This document shows positions 7,839 through 16,006 of a stretch of 38,240 bases of DNA, one piece after another (the first letter of the stretch is position 1; the number at the start of each line of letters is the position of its first letter). A program made the position numbers and the translations under genes. This DNA comes from CAZUXY01 sp964624235 (GTDB lineage Bacteria > Spirochaetota > UBA4802 > UBA5368): contig CAZUXY010000047.1 in the NCBI GenBank assembly GCA_964624235.1, positions 1-38,240 of the forward strand. Direction: 5' to 3'. Under the pieces are notes generated by a model. That model had not been told where the DNA came from. It was given only the letters and a program-made list of their open reading frames with translations, and did no database searches.

Positions 7839-8726
7839 ATGAAAATGAAAAACAGAATCATGGTCCTGATCACAGGTATAGTTGTTTTAGTGTTCGGTGT
7901 GGCGGATATAAACGGTGCCGATGTCGCCGGCAAGCGTATCCATCGTTTCAGCCTGGGCGACTGGGAATGTGTCGTGATCAACGACGGGTCCAGAACGGCG
8001 CCGGCGAGTAAATTTTTCAATGAGGAAAATGTTAAAAAGATCATGCCGGTGTTAAAAAGGAAGGGGCTGGACGCGTCTTCCATAAGGTCCAGTTTCAATA
8101 TTTTGATCTTAAAGAAGAATGATGTCATAATAATCGTCGATACCGGGCTTGGCAGGGACATGGGGGCCGGTTCGGGACGGCTGATGGCTAATTTGAAAAG
8201 AGCCGGTATCGATCGGGCGAAAGTCAATTTCGTGGTTCTCACCCACGGCCACTGGGACCATATCGGCGGGATTACCGACAGTAAAGGCAGGTTGAATTTT
8301 CCCAATGCGCGGTATTTCATGTCCCGGAATGAATGGGAATACTGGACTTCAGAAGCGAATGTAAGCAAACTGACGAAAGAAAGGGCGGAGGCTGCCCGCA
8401 AAAATCTCACTCCTATAAAGGACAGGGTGACATTGCTCAAAGGGAATGAGGAATTCATCGAGGGGATAACGGCGATACCCGTGTTCGGCCATACCCCCGG
8501 CCAGATCACCCTGCTGATCAGATCGAAGAATCAGTGCCTGCTGCACATCGCCGATGTTATGCACTTCACCTTCCAGGTGGACGTGCCCGACGCCTGCCCC
8601 GTTTATGACAGGGACCCTGTGCGGGCGATAGAATCACGAAAAAAGATAATCGGCCTGGCAAGAAAAAACAACTGCATGCTGTTCGGGTTTCATTTTGATT
8701 TTCCCGGATTGCTGAAGGTCAGGTAG
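7839..8726 (+). CDS. Exported metallo-beta-lactamase-fold hydrolase
   Basis: 295 residues. The N-terminus is a signal peptide (basic start, hydrophobic ~6-20, cleavage near the GADVAG segment). The metal site is THGHWDH (His136, His138, Asp140, His141). Further ligands are likely the His in FGHTPGQ, the Asp in HIADVMH and the His in FGFHFD. This is the quorum-quenching-lactonase/MBL hydrolase superfamily, with a dinuclear zinc site expected. Substrates in this family range from lactones to thioesters and cannot be chosen here. The ATG at 7839 follows GGAGGAG. The gene lies 27 bases after the MotA-like gene, so the two are probably co-transcribed. It should act in the periplasm. Confidence 0.75.
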   Translation: MKMKNRIMVLITGIVVLVFGVADINGADVAGKRIHRFSLGDWECVVINDGSRTAPASKFFNEENVKKIMPVLKRKGLDASSIRSSFNILILKKNDVIIIVDTGLGRDMGAGSGRLMANLKRAGIDRAKVNFVVLTHGHWDHIGGITDSKGRLNFPNARYFMSRNEWEYWTSEANVSKLTKERAEAARKNLTPIKDRVTLLKGNEEFIEGITAIPVFGHTPGQITLLIRSKNQCLLHIADVMHFTFQVDVPDACPVYDRDPVRAIESRKKIIGLARKNNCMLFGFHFDFPGLLKVR

Positions 8727-8799
8727 CATTCGCATCTGGTCCTGGCCGGCACACGGAACAACGGGTTTTTGCCGTGTACACCTTGTCTCCAACGACGCT

Positions 8800-9948
8800 T
8801 TACCCGACATACAACCGGGGTACGCGGGAACTGATGGAACAGAGCACCTCGTAGGTGATGGTCTCCATCTTCGCGCAGAGTTCCTCCAGCGGTATGCGAT
8901 CTCCCTCCATCTCACCGAAGAGCAGCACGTCGTCGCCGTTATATGCGGTGCCGTCGGGGCCCAGATCCACCATGGTCTGGTCCATGCAGACCGTTCCCGC
9001 CACGGGGTACCTTCTGCCGCGTATCATTACCTCGCCGCTGTTGGAAAGGAGGCGGTTATACCCGTCCCCGTAGCCCACCGGCAGGGTCGCGATGCGGGTC
9101 TGTTCGGGAGTGATGTAGGTATGGCCGTAGCTGATTCCCGCACCGGCGGGACAGACCTTGAAGTAGGACACCCTGGTTTTCAGCGTCATTACCGGCTTGA
9201 GGTACGCGCCGTTGAAAGACACATTTGGCATGTAGCCCATAGGGTTGTATCCGTAGAGCATAATGCCGGGGCGCACCATGGTATAGTGCGAATCCCTGAA
9301 GTTGATGACACCTGCCGAGTTGGCCAGATGAATGAGTTCCGGCAGTGCGCCTTTTTTCGTCATGCCGTTCACAACGGCATCGAAGCGCGAAATCTGGGTA
9401 AGGGTGAAATCGCGGTCGTTCTCGGCCCTGGCGAGATGTGAGAAGAGCCCTTTCACCGTGATATTTTCCATGGTAATGGTTTCTTCGATGAACTTTTCGG
9501 CATTATACCAGTGCACGCCGATGCGTTCCATTCCAGTATCGATCTTCAGATGGACGTCGGCGTTTTTCCCCATGGACTTCGCCGCTGCCGAAACGGCCCT
9601 CGACTTGTCGAGGGATGAACTGGTAATCCCGACATCGTGCTCTATAAAGTGAGGTATCTGTTCGGTATTGATGGCGCCCAGCACCAGTACAGGGGCCGTA
9701 ATCCCGTTGTTTCGCAGAAACACCGCCTCTTCCAGATAGGCAACCCCCAGGCAATCGGCCCCGGCCGCCAGGAGTTCACGCGAAATACGCACGATGCCGT
9801 GACCGTAAGCGTTGGCCTTTACCATGGCCATAACCTTAACGCCGGGACCGATCAGTGAGCGGACGATCCGGTAGTTATGCACCAGATTTCCCAGGGAAAT
9901 CTCCGCCCGCGTGGGTCGGTTCATGTAGGCTTCGTGGGTGAATACCAT
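8800..9948 (-). CDS. alr: Alanine racemase
   Basis: 382 residues from the chosen start, as usual for the family. It interconverts L- and D-alanine for peptidoglycan. The PLP lysine is in VKANAYGHG near the N-terminus, and the opposite-face catalytic tyrosine is in GISYGHTY. Other family motifs include KIDTGMERIG, HLANSAG, MVRPGIMLYG and AGTVCMDQ. It is cytoplasmic, fold-type III. The start is uncertain: the frame extends to a TTG at 9975 directly after AAGGTGG, the ATG at 9948 has no clear ribosome binding site, and the ATG at 9924 (MNRPTRAEI) matches where homologues often begin. It is convergent with the metallo-hydrolase gene and stands alone. Confidence 0.92.
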   Translation of the reverse strand: MVFTHEAYMNRPTRAEISLGNLVHNYRIVRSLIGPGVKVMAMVKANAYGHGIVRISRELLAAGADCLGVAYLEEAVFLRNNGITAPVLVLGAINTEQIPHFIEHDVGITSSSLDKSRAVSAAAKSMGKNADVHLKIDTGMERIGVHWYNAEKFIEETITMENITVKGLFSHLARAENDRDFTLTQISRFDAVVNGMTKKGALPELIHLANSAGVINFRDSHYTMVRPGIMLYGYNPMGYMPNVSFNGAYLKPVMTLKTRVSYFKVCPAGAGISYGHTYITPEQTRIATLPVGYGDGYNRLLSNSGEVMIRGRRYPVAGTVCMDQTMVDLGPDGTAYNGDDVLLFGEMEGDRIPLEELCAKMETITYEVLCSISSRVPRLYVG

Positions 9949-10057
9949 GGTTACATTCGTTGTTTGATAATCCAACCACCTTAACGGCGGTATTATGAAT
10001 AAATCAATAGAATTTTCAACTGTAACATGGGCCGGTCATGAACACATATAAATTTTC

Positions 10058-10090
10058 TTGACACGGCGGCTGTAATAAGTTTTTTAATAT
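10058..10090 (+). promoter_or_regulatory. Possible sigma-70 type promoter for the small gene at 10142
   Basis: A perfect TTGACA (10058-10063) is followed by TTTAAT at 10083-10088 (19-base spacer) or TAATAT at 10085-10090 (21-base spacer). The spacing is longer than ideal, so only the -35 element is convincing. Confidence 0.35.
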
Positions 10091-10141
10091 AAAAGACAGG
10101 CCAGCCGTACCCGATTGAACTTTATAATGTGGAGATAGACG

Positions 10142-10396
10142 ATGGATCTGAGCGCTGAAGAAAAGAAAATGATGATCAAAATCATCGATAACATGTACCA
10201 TGGCGGAGCCTATAAACGCGCCACCTGGATCGATACTGTCTGTCCTTCGAAGAGCGAGAAGGCGATTCTGGAAAGTCTGTGCAAGAAAGGACTGGCGGAG
10301 AAAGGGCTGGGCGGTACCGTTGCCGGTGATCCCTACGACGCCTGCTGGCTGACCCCCGAGGGAAAACGTCTCTACGAAGGATTCAGCGCCCGTTAA
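10142..10396 (+). CDS. Small hypothetical protein, winged-helix-like
   Basis: 84 residues. The pattern is helix (residues 3-18), a short link, helix (SEKAILESLCKKGLAEKG), then a strand-like DACWLTPEGKRLYEGF segment. The LTPEGxxLY ending is typical of small winged-helix proteins. Two cysteines are present but no metal motif. GGAGA lies ~8 bases before the ATG, and a TTGACA box is found 80 bases upstream. The gene sits between the divergent alanine racemase gene and the convergent polyferredoxin gene, so it is monocistronic. DNA binding is only suggested by shape. Confidence 0.6.
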   Translation: MDLSAEEKKMMIKIIDNMYHGGAYKRATWIDTVCPSKSEKAILESLCKKGLAEKGLGGTVAGDPYDACWLTPEGKRLYEGFSAR

Positions 10397-10421
10397 TCCT
10401 GATCATCCTGCTGCAACTTCA

Positions 10422-11732
10422 TTACAATTCCAGCGTCCAACCTTTGCCCATCATGGACGCGCCCTTTTCCATGGCTTTTAGAAACCGTGAGCGGAGTATA
10501 TCGCTCATGAGCGCTTTCCTGACCGGAGGGAGATTGAGAAATGCCCCCAGTATCCCCCGGAGCACACGGTGGGTGATCCGGGAGGGATCGTCGAAGATCT
10601 GATACGGAAGATTTCCGCGTTCCAGGCTCTGGAGTATGGCGCGCGCAAAGGTGGTTTCCGGGTGCAGCACCCGCTGTTTTCTTTCGGTGAGTTTTATCCC
10701 GTCGCGGGGGCATTTGAGCGCGCAGACCCCGCATCCCAGGCAGAATGTGGTATCGATCACGGGCACCTTTCCATGGATGTTGGCCCCAGGCTCTTCCTTC
10801 ATGGAAACGGCGTTGACCGGGCAGACCCTGGCGCATTTACCGCATCCGGTGCAGTTTTCAACGATCACCTCGGCCATGTAATTGGAGCTTACCACGGCGT
10901 TGGGATAGCCGAAGCGGCTGATGCCCGCCAGCGCGTTGCAGCAGCACCCGCAGCAGTGGCAGATAAAGGTAACGTTATTACGCACGTTATCGGCGATAAG
11001 CACCAGCCCCAGGTCACGGGACCGCGAAAGGTTTTCAAGCATCTCCTCCTTCGATACGCTCCGCGCGAGACCATTGCGTATCAGGTATTCGGCGGAATAC
11101 GCAAAGGAGGAACAGGTGTCCAGCGGCGTATCGCAGTTCTTTTCCCCCGTATGGAGCTTCTCGTGACGGCATGAACAGGTGCCGATGGAGAATACCTTTT
11201 GCGCTTCCACGATGGAACGGGCCTTCTCGTAATCCAGTATCTCGGTGGAAAGTTCTTCCCGCACCGTTTCCTCGTGGGGTATGGCACGCATGGGAGACAC
11301 CGTCTGGCCGTCGCCGAAATTGGCTTCCCAGAAGGCGCCGTTCTTCCCCAGGTAGTCCCTGAACAGGTGCGCCGCTTTTTTTACATCATGGTCATTACCC
11401 GTCCGCATCATGGTGAACTCGAAGATGCCTATCACCATCGGGGAGGCCATGTAATGAAAGACACCGTTCACGCAGAGGTCCACGATGAGTCCCTTGCCTG
11501 CCAGGTTGTTCAGCATGTTTTTAAGGCACGGCCCTTCCATGCCGGTGCGGGAAACCAGTTCAGGCAGGGTGGCCAGGCCGTAAGGCATGGATACTATGAG
11601 GCGGGCCTCATCGGGCGTGTAGAGCAGCGCCAGTAACTCGCGGAAAGACTCATTCCACGGGGCGCGGGCCGACAGCCGGTCTATCTTGGCGCCCAGTTTT
11701 CTATACAGGTCTTTTGGGGTCGTATGTCCCAC
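10422..11732 (-). CDS. 4Fe-4S polyferredoxin with N-terminal helix-turn-helix-like region
   Basis: 436 residues. Residues ~30-100 look like a winged-helix (ELLALLYTPDEARL, a LPELVSRTGM turn and LAGKGLIVDL). Residues ~175-215 hold CSCRHEK with further Cys (NCDTPLDTC). A dense CHCCGCCC cluster lies at ~262-269. Two ferredoxin motifs follow: CTGCGKCARVCP (~295-306) and CLGCGVCALKCP (~330-341). The protein should carry at least two 4Fe-4S clusters and shuttle electrons in the cytoplasm. The stop of the upstream hydrolase gene is three bases from this start, and that gene follows the PocR-type regulator. I therefore infer it serves the corrinoid/UroD island, perhaps in the low-potential reduction needed to reactivate Co(II) corrinoid. 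That role is not demonstrated. Confidence 0.75.
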   Translation of the reverse strand: MGHTTPKDLYRKLGAKIDRLSARAPWNESFRELLALLYTPDEARLIVSMPYGLATLPELVSRTGMEGPCLKNMLNNLAGKGLIVDLCVNGVFHYMASPMVIGIFEFTMMRTGNDHDVKKAAHLFRDYLGKNGAFWEANFGDGQTVSPMRAIPHEETVREELSTEILDYEKARSIVEAQKVFSIGTCSCRHEKLHTGEKNCDTPLDTCSSFAYSAEYLIRNGLARSVSKEEMLENLSRSRDLGLVLIADNVRNNVTFICHCCGCCCNALAGISRFGYPNAVVSSNYMAEVIVENCTGCGKCARVCPVNAVSMKEEPGANIHGKVPVIDTTFCLGCGVCALKCPRDGIKLTERKQRVLHPETTFARAILQSLERGNLPYQIFDDPSRITHRVLRGILGAFLNLPPVRKALMSDILRSRFLKAMEKGASMMGKGWTLEL

Positions 11733-11735
11733 GGA

Positions 11736-12671
11736 TCACTGCTTTCTCAACGCCAGGGTGTTGACGGCGTCGATCACGCTATCGGGCCGCACGAACTGCA
11801 CCTGGTGTCCGATACCTTCAAGTATTTCCAGACGGGAGTCGGGCAGTACCTTGACGAGCTGACGTGAGTCCTCAGCCGGTAGCAGCCGGTCCTCGGTCCC
11901 GTGAATGATGATGAAGGGTGTACGGATTTCAGGGTAAGCCGTTATCAGTTTGGGCATTTCACCGTTCACGGTGAGGACTTCCCTCGCGAGGGTCACTATT
12001 ACCCCGGGTTGCAGAAAAATACGGGCACGCAGGGTGAGTATCCCATCCGTCATGAATTTTTCATTCGGGTGGAACGCATTCTTCATGCCCGCGTCTACCA
12101 TGCTTTTGCCGACGGTCGCCGAGGCCAGCACGGCAAGCCCCCTCCCCAGCAGGGGGATGCGGATGATCCTGTGCAGGGGATCAGCCTTTTTCAAAGGGTA
12201 CGATACGCCGGCGACGCACACGAATCCTTTGACCGCGGTGGGTTTCTTCGCCGCCATGGCCAGGGTGATGCCGCCGCCGTAAGAGTGGCCGGCCACGATT
12301 ACATTCTTCAAGGCCAGTACCTTAATAAGTTCTATCGCCGTATCAGCGTTGGATGAAAGGGAAAAACCGGTGCGGCGGGCGCCGCTGTAGCCGTGGCCGG
12401 GCCGGTCGTAGGCGGTCACGCGGTATCGCTTCGCCAGCGTGTCCATAACGGGTGACCAGTCTTCCAGGCACCCCGGCAGTCCGTGGATGAGGAGGACATC
12501 ATCTCCCTTTCCCGCCTGGAGGTATCGTAGTTTTTCGCCCAACACCTCGATATAACCGCCTTTCAGGTCTTTTGGAATCGTGACAGCGTCACGGCTGAAC
12601 AGACCGGCAAGTACCAGAAGCACTATCAATCCTGTAAATACGAGAAGGATATATTTCGATATTTTTTTCAA
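11736..12671 (-). CDS. Alpha/beta hydrolase, membrane-anchored
   Basis: 311 residues from a TTG start at 12671. This start is chosen because AAAGGGGG lies seven bases upstream and the protein then begins KKISKYILL with an N-terminal membrane helix. A frame extension up to an ATG at 12728 has no ribosome binding site. The catalytic Ser is in GHSYGGG, Asp in HGTEDRLLP and His in GIGHQVQF; the oxyanion HGLPG motif is also present. This is a classic alpha/beta hydrolase, with an ester, lactone or similar bond as substrate. The catalytic domain probably faces the periplasm behind a single anchor. It sits between the PocR-type regulator and the polyferredoxin in one apparent operon, so it may cleave an ester related to the inducer. 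Confidence 0.75.
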   Translation of the reverse strand: MKKISKYILLVFTGLIVLLVLAGLFSRDAVTIPKDLKGGYIEVLGEKLRYLQAGKGDDVLLIHGLPGCLEDWSPVMDTLAKRYRVTAYDRPGHGYSGARRTGFSLSSNADTAIELIKVLALKNVIVAGHSYGGGITLAMAAKKPTAVKGFVCVAGVSYPLKKADPLHRIIRIPLLGRGLAVLASATVGKSMVDAGMKNAFHPNEKFMTDGILTLRARIFLQPGVIVTLAREVLTVNGEMPKLITAYPEIRTPFIIIHGTEDRLLPAEDSRQLVKVLPDSRLEILEGIGHQVQFVRPDSVIDAVNTLALRKQ

Positions 12672-12759
12672 AACGCCGCCCCCTTTACCGTATGGTATGA
12701 ACAATAAGTACACACGAAACCCGGGCATTTGTCAACGATATTGAGGGTGGATTCCAGGA

Positions 12760-14001
12760 TTAAGCGATGGGACGGTTTTTCAAGCGGTACTTAAGCGGTG
12801 TGATGTTTTCCAGCTCCCTGAACTGACGGGTGAAATGGCTCTGGTCGGCGAAACCCGCCGCGGCCGCTATCTCAGCCAGGGAGCGGTCGGTGGCGGACAG
12901 CAGGTATTTCCCGTAATCTATGCGGGCCTTTTTCAGATAGTCGGTGAACGACATGCCGGTCTCCTCCCTGAACAGGTGCAGCGCCCTTCCCACGCTCAGG
13001 CCCGCCGCGGCGGCCAGTTCTTCAGCGGTAACGCGGTCGGCGAAATGCCCTTCAATGTATTCCCTCATCTTGCGGCACTCGAAGCTCTTCTTGCGTTTTT
13101 TTACGGATGAGAGCGTGACGATGTATCGTTCCAGGATGCGGGTAAGGCTGTGACAGAGGCTTTCGAAGTCGCCGATCTCGTTGAGCTCGGTGAGGTTGGA
13201 GTAGTTGAGACCCAGCAGTTCCCTGGGCTTCACCCCGTACTCGATGGCCTTGCGTGAAAGGATGACGACCAGTTCCATCACCCGTATCTTCAGTACGTCA
13301 AAGTTCATTCCGCTGTCGAAAAAGATATAGCCGAGAAACTCGTTGAGGATCTCCTTGGCGCCCTGGATGTCTCCCAGCGCGACCCGTTCCATGATGCCGT
13401 CCTGTTTTTCAAGTATTATGCGCGCCGTATCCTGCTTTGAATTCTTGATGGTTTCGATGTAGTGTGCGATATCCAGCTGCTGGGCGCTCCGCTCGCGCTT
13501 TTCGGGCAGTGTGGAAAAATCGCTGAGCCCGTGCTTTCTGACCAGACGAAAAAGTACATCGGCGCAGCGGCGTATCCTCCTCCGGCTGATTACCGGGATG
13601 TCCAGGTCTCCCGGTTGAAACTCCCCCGCTATATTGAGGCTTTCAAGCGTGGCGGAAAGGTCACGGTCGAAATCACCGGCCATCTCAGGGAAGATAACGA
13701 ATCCACTGATGAACGCCCCCGCAAGAGCACCGTCTTCGATCGCCGGCACGGAAAATGCCACCAGCCCGAGCGGTGTGGCCGAGAAATAGGCCTCGCCCCA
13801 GCGGTAAGAACCCTCCACCGATTTTTTCCGCCACTCCCGCATCAGGGGTTCCATTTCCGGCTCTATCCCCAGGGCGGCGTGAAGGTCTGAGGGAATGTGG
13901 TGGAATACGCCGGTCCCCGCGCAGTCGGAGAAGACCAGGGGGAACGGACAGGTTTTGCCGTACTCCGTCGCAAGCCGTTCGAAATCCTTTTTCTTTATCA
14001 T
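12760..14001 (-). CDS. AraC-family regulator with PocR-like sensory domain
   Basis: 413 residues. The N-terminal ~165 residues resemble the PocR sensory domain: FPLVFSDCAGTGVF, a small-molecule pocket rich in aromatics, and AGAFISGFVIFP. A helical linker follows (~175-300, with DIAHYIETIKNSK). The C-terminal AraC domain has two HTH motifs (AEELAAAAGLSVGRALHLFREETG and SLAEIAAAAGFADQ, ending ITPLKYR). PocR itself controls propanediol and cobalamin genes in enterics; domains of this class occur next to corrinoid-methyltransferase genes. The ATG at 14001 was chosen over an upstream GTG without a ribosome binding site; AAGGGG lies upstream, though a little far. The gene is divergent from the corrinoid-protein gene, so it very likely regulates that cluster. 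Confidence 0.82.
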   Translation of the reverse strand: MIKKKDFERLATEYGKTCPFPLVFSDCAGTGVFHHIPSDLHAALGIEPEMEPLMREWRKKSVEGSYRWGEAYFSATPLGLVAFSVPAIEDGALAGAFISGFVIFPEMAGDFDRDLSATLESLNIAGEFQPGDLDIPVISRRRIRRCADVLFRLVRKHGLSDFSTLPEKRERSAQQLDIAHYIETIKNSKQDTARIILEKQDGIMERVALGDIQGAKEILNEFLGYIFFDSGMNFDVLKIRVMELVVILSRKAIEYGVKPRELLGLNYSNLTELNEIGDFESLCHSLTRILERYIVTLSSVKKRKKSFECRKMREYIEGHFADRVTAEELAAAAGLSVGRALHLFREETGMSFTDYLKKARIDYGKYLLSATDRSLAEIAAAAGFADQSHFTRQFRELENITPLKYRLKNRPIA

Positions 14002-14267
14002 AAACTGCCGGTTCCCCTTCGGAAAGTGTCGATACACCGCGGTCGGGCCGAAGCCAACAGGATTAATTCCCGGCACAACCGGTGTAATTATAATATGTAA
14101 TAATGAAACAACGATTTTTTCAAGAAAATAGCATGATCATTCAAAAAAATCCCCTTACCATACAATACAAACACTATGAAGTGTGTTTAAATGATCTAAA
14201 CCGGCTGAATCCAGCAGTATTTTTACCGGACCGCCGGGCATCTGTCAGAATCAGTGGAGGAAGAATA
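14002..14267. promoter_or_regulatory. Divergent control region between PocR-type regulator and corrinoid-protein gene
   Basis: These 266 bases are clearly AT-richer than the flanking genes. They contain a TATAAT at 14089-14094 (plus) that reads TATAAT on the minus strand one frame over (14087-14092). There is also an 8-base palindrome ATGATCAT (14133-14140) and an inverted repeat ACACT-ATGA-AGTGT (14171-14184). These are reasonable operator or promoter candidates for the regulator. I see no B12-box-like element that would support a cobalamin riboswitch. Confidence 0.45.
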
Positions 14268-14900
14268 ATGGAAATTTTAAATAAACTGGCCGCGAACATA
14301 GAAGCGGGGAATTCCGCCGAAACCAAGAACCTGACGAAACAGGCCCTGGGCAAGGGCATTACCCCGGGCGATATACTGAACAACGGCCTTATCAGCGGCA
14401 TGAACAGCATAGGGATAAAGTTCCGCAACAACGAGGTGTTTATTCCCGAGGTGCTGGTGGCGGCCCGGGCCATGAAGGCCGCCCTGGAGATATTGCGGCC
14501 CCTCCTGGGGCAATCGGGCGTGAACTCGAAGGGGAAGGTGGTGCTGGGTACCGTAAAGGGCGACCTCCACGACATTGGTAAGAACATAGTGGGCATTATG
14601 CTCGAAGGCGCCGGCTTCGAGGTCATCGACCTGGGAACCGATACACCGACCGAAAAATTCATCGAGGCGGTAAAAACCCATAAGCCGGGCGTGGTCGGTC
14701 TCTCGGCGCTTTTGACCACCACCATGCCTTCGATGAAGGCGGTGGTTGAGAAGCTGAAGGAGGAAAACCTGAGAGACCGTGTAAAGGTCATCATCGGCGG
14801 CGCACCGGTCACCCAGCCTTTTGCCGATGAGATCGGCGCCGACGGTTATTCCGCCGATGCCACCGGCGCGGTGGACCTTGCCCGGGGGTTCGCCGGATAA
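14268..14900 (+). CDS. Corrinoid (cobalamin-binding) protein of a methyltransferase system
   Basis: 210 residues, the standard length of MtaC/MtbC/MttC-type proteins. Residues 1-85 are the helical cap domain (NGLISGMNSIG, FIPEVLVAARAM). Residues 88-210 are the B12-binding Rossmann domain with the DxHxxG signature GDLHDIGKN, where His101 is the lower cobalt ligand, followed by VGLSALLTTTM and VIIGGAPV. It accepts a methyl group from a substrate-specific methyltransferase and passes it on. The start at 14268 has TGGAGGAAG just upstream; the open frame runs back further but without start signals. The MtaA/UroD-type gene begins 22 bases downstream. The whole set lies divergent to a PocR-type regulator. 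Confidence 0.93.
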   Translation: MEILNKLAANIEAGNSAETKNLTKQALGKGITPGDILNNGLISGMNSIGIKFRNNEVFIPEVLVAARAMKAALEILRPLLGQSGVNSKGKVVLGTVKGDLHDIGKNIVGIMLEGAGFEVIDLGTDTPTEKFIEAVKTHKPGVVGLSALLTTTMPSMKAVVEKLKEENLRDRVKVIIGGAPVTQPFADEIGADGYSADATGAVDLARGFAG

Positions 14901-14922
14901 AGCGTGAAGGAGCGTACCGGCA

Positions 14923-15960
14923 ATGAACATGCGGGAATGGGTGGAGTCGGTAATCGAATCGGAAAGACGGCAGGCGTTTCCTCTTATGCCTTCGGTAGGC
15001 CTTGCCGTTACCGGGATGAATATGCGGGAAGTCATCGCTGACGGCGTCACACAGGCGCAGTGTATCGTCGCCCAGGCGCATCGGTTTCCCTCGGCGGCCT
15101 GCCTCACCTTTATGGACCTTTCAGTGGAGGCAGAAGCTTTCGGTTCAGAACTTACAGAGGTCGGCGGCGAGGTGCCGACCGTGCTCGGGAGCATCGTGAC
15201 CGGAATTGAGAGCGCCGTTGCCCTGAAGGTTCCTTCAGTGGGCGCAGGCCGCAGCGGCGAGTACCTGAAGGCTGCCGGTCTCGCGGCCAGAGAGATCAAC
15301 GACCGTCCGGTCTTCGCATGTCATATAGGGCCGTTCTCCCTCGCGGGACGCCTCTGCGGAATGACCGAGGCTCTCATGAACGTACACCTGGCGCCGAAGG
15401 TACTGCACACGGTACTGGAAAAATGCACCGAATTCCTGGCTGCGTACGCACTGGCCTTCCGCGAAGCCGGCGCCGACGGTGTCGTCATGGCCGAACCCGC
15501 CGCGGGCCTTATATCCCCGGTGCAATGCGATGAGTTTTCTTCAAAATACGTGAAAGAGTATGTCGCTAAGGTTCAGACCGACCATTTCATGGCGGTGCTG
15601 CATAACTGCGGAAGCACTCCACGTCATGTCGAGACCATGGTTTCCACCGGCGCCATGGGACTTCATTTCGGGAACGCCGTGGACATGGCGAAGGTAATGG
15701 CGCGGCTTCCCGGCGACCGCCTGGGACTGGGGAACATCGATCCCGCCGGAGTGTTCCACGGCGGCGATCCCGCGTTGGTGAGGTAAACGACCTTAAAGCT
15801 TCTGGAAGCGACCGGGGGTTTCCGCAACTTCATCGTTTCGTCGGGCTGCGATGTACCCTCCGGCACGCCCCTGCGCAACATGGAAGCTTTTTTCGACACG
15901 GTGAATGAATATAATACACGAAAGGCAGGAAAGAATACGAAAGCCGTAGAGGTGACGTGA
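14923..15960 (+). pseudogene. MtaA/UroD-family methyltransferase interrupted by an in-frame TAA
   Basis: Codons 1-287 encode an MtaA/MtbA-type methyltransferase: IGPFSLAGRLCG, EPAAGLISP, and the zinc motif LHNCG with His227 and Cys229. A TAA follows at 15784-15786. Reading on in the same frame for 57 codons to the TGA at 15958 gives exactly the missing family C-terminus (LLEATGGF, SSGCDVPSGTP), including Cys309, the expected third zinc ligand. The TAA replaces a variable residue between GDPALVR and TTLKLLE, and one base change from AAA, GAA or CAA would explain it. As read, the product lacks a zinc ligand and part of the barrel, so it is probably inactive. It could be a recent pseudogene, a sequencing error or readthrough. 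It would pair with the corrinoid protein just upstream. Confidence 0.8.
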
Positions 15961-16006
15961 ATGCCCCCCGGGAGGGGGTTGAAAAACTAACATAGAGGAA
16001 GCCTGA

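Noticed and set aside
8747..8777. Terminator between the metallo-hydrolase and alanine racemase genes
   Set aside because: Only 5-6 bp alternative stems that overlap each other; too weak to call.
14002..14267. Cobalamin riboswitch upstream of the corrinoid-protein gene
   Set aside because: No B12-box-like sequence or long structured leader is visible; the region looks like a protein-controlled divergent promoter.
15784..15786. Recoding of the internal stop as pyrrolysine or selenocysteine
   Set aside because: Those use TAG and TGA; this codon is TAA, for which I know no amino-acid insertion system of that kind.
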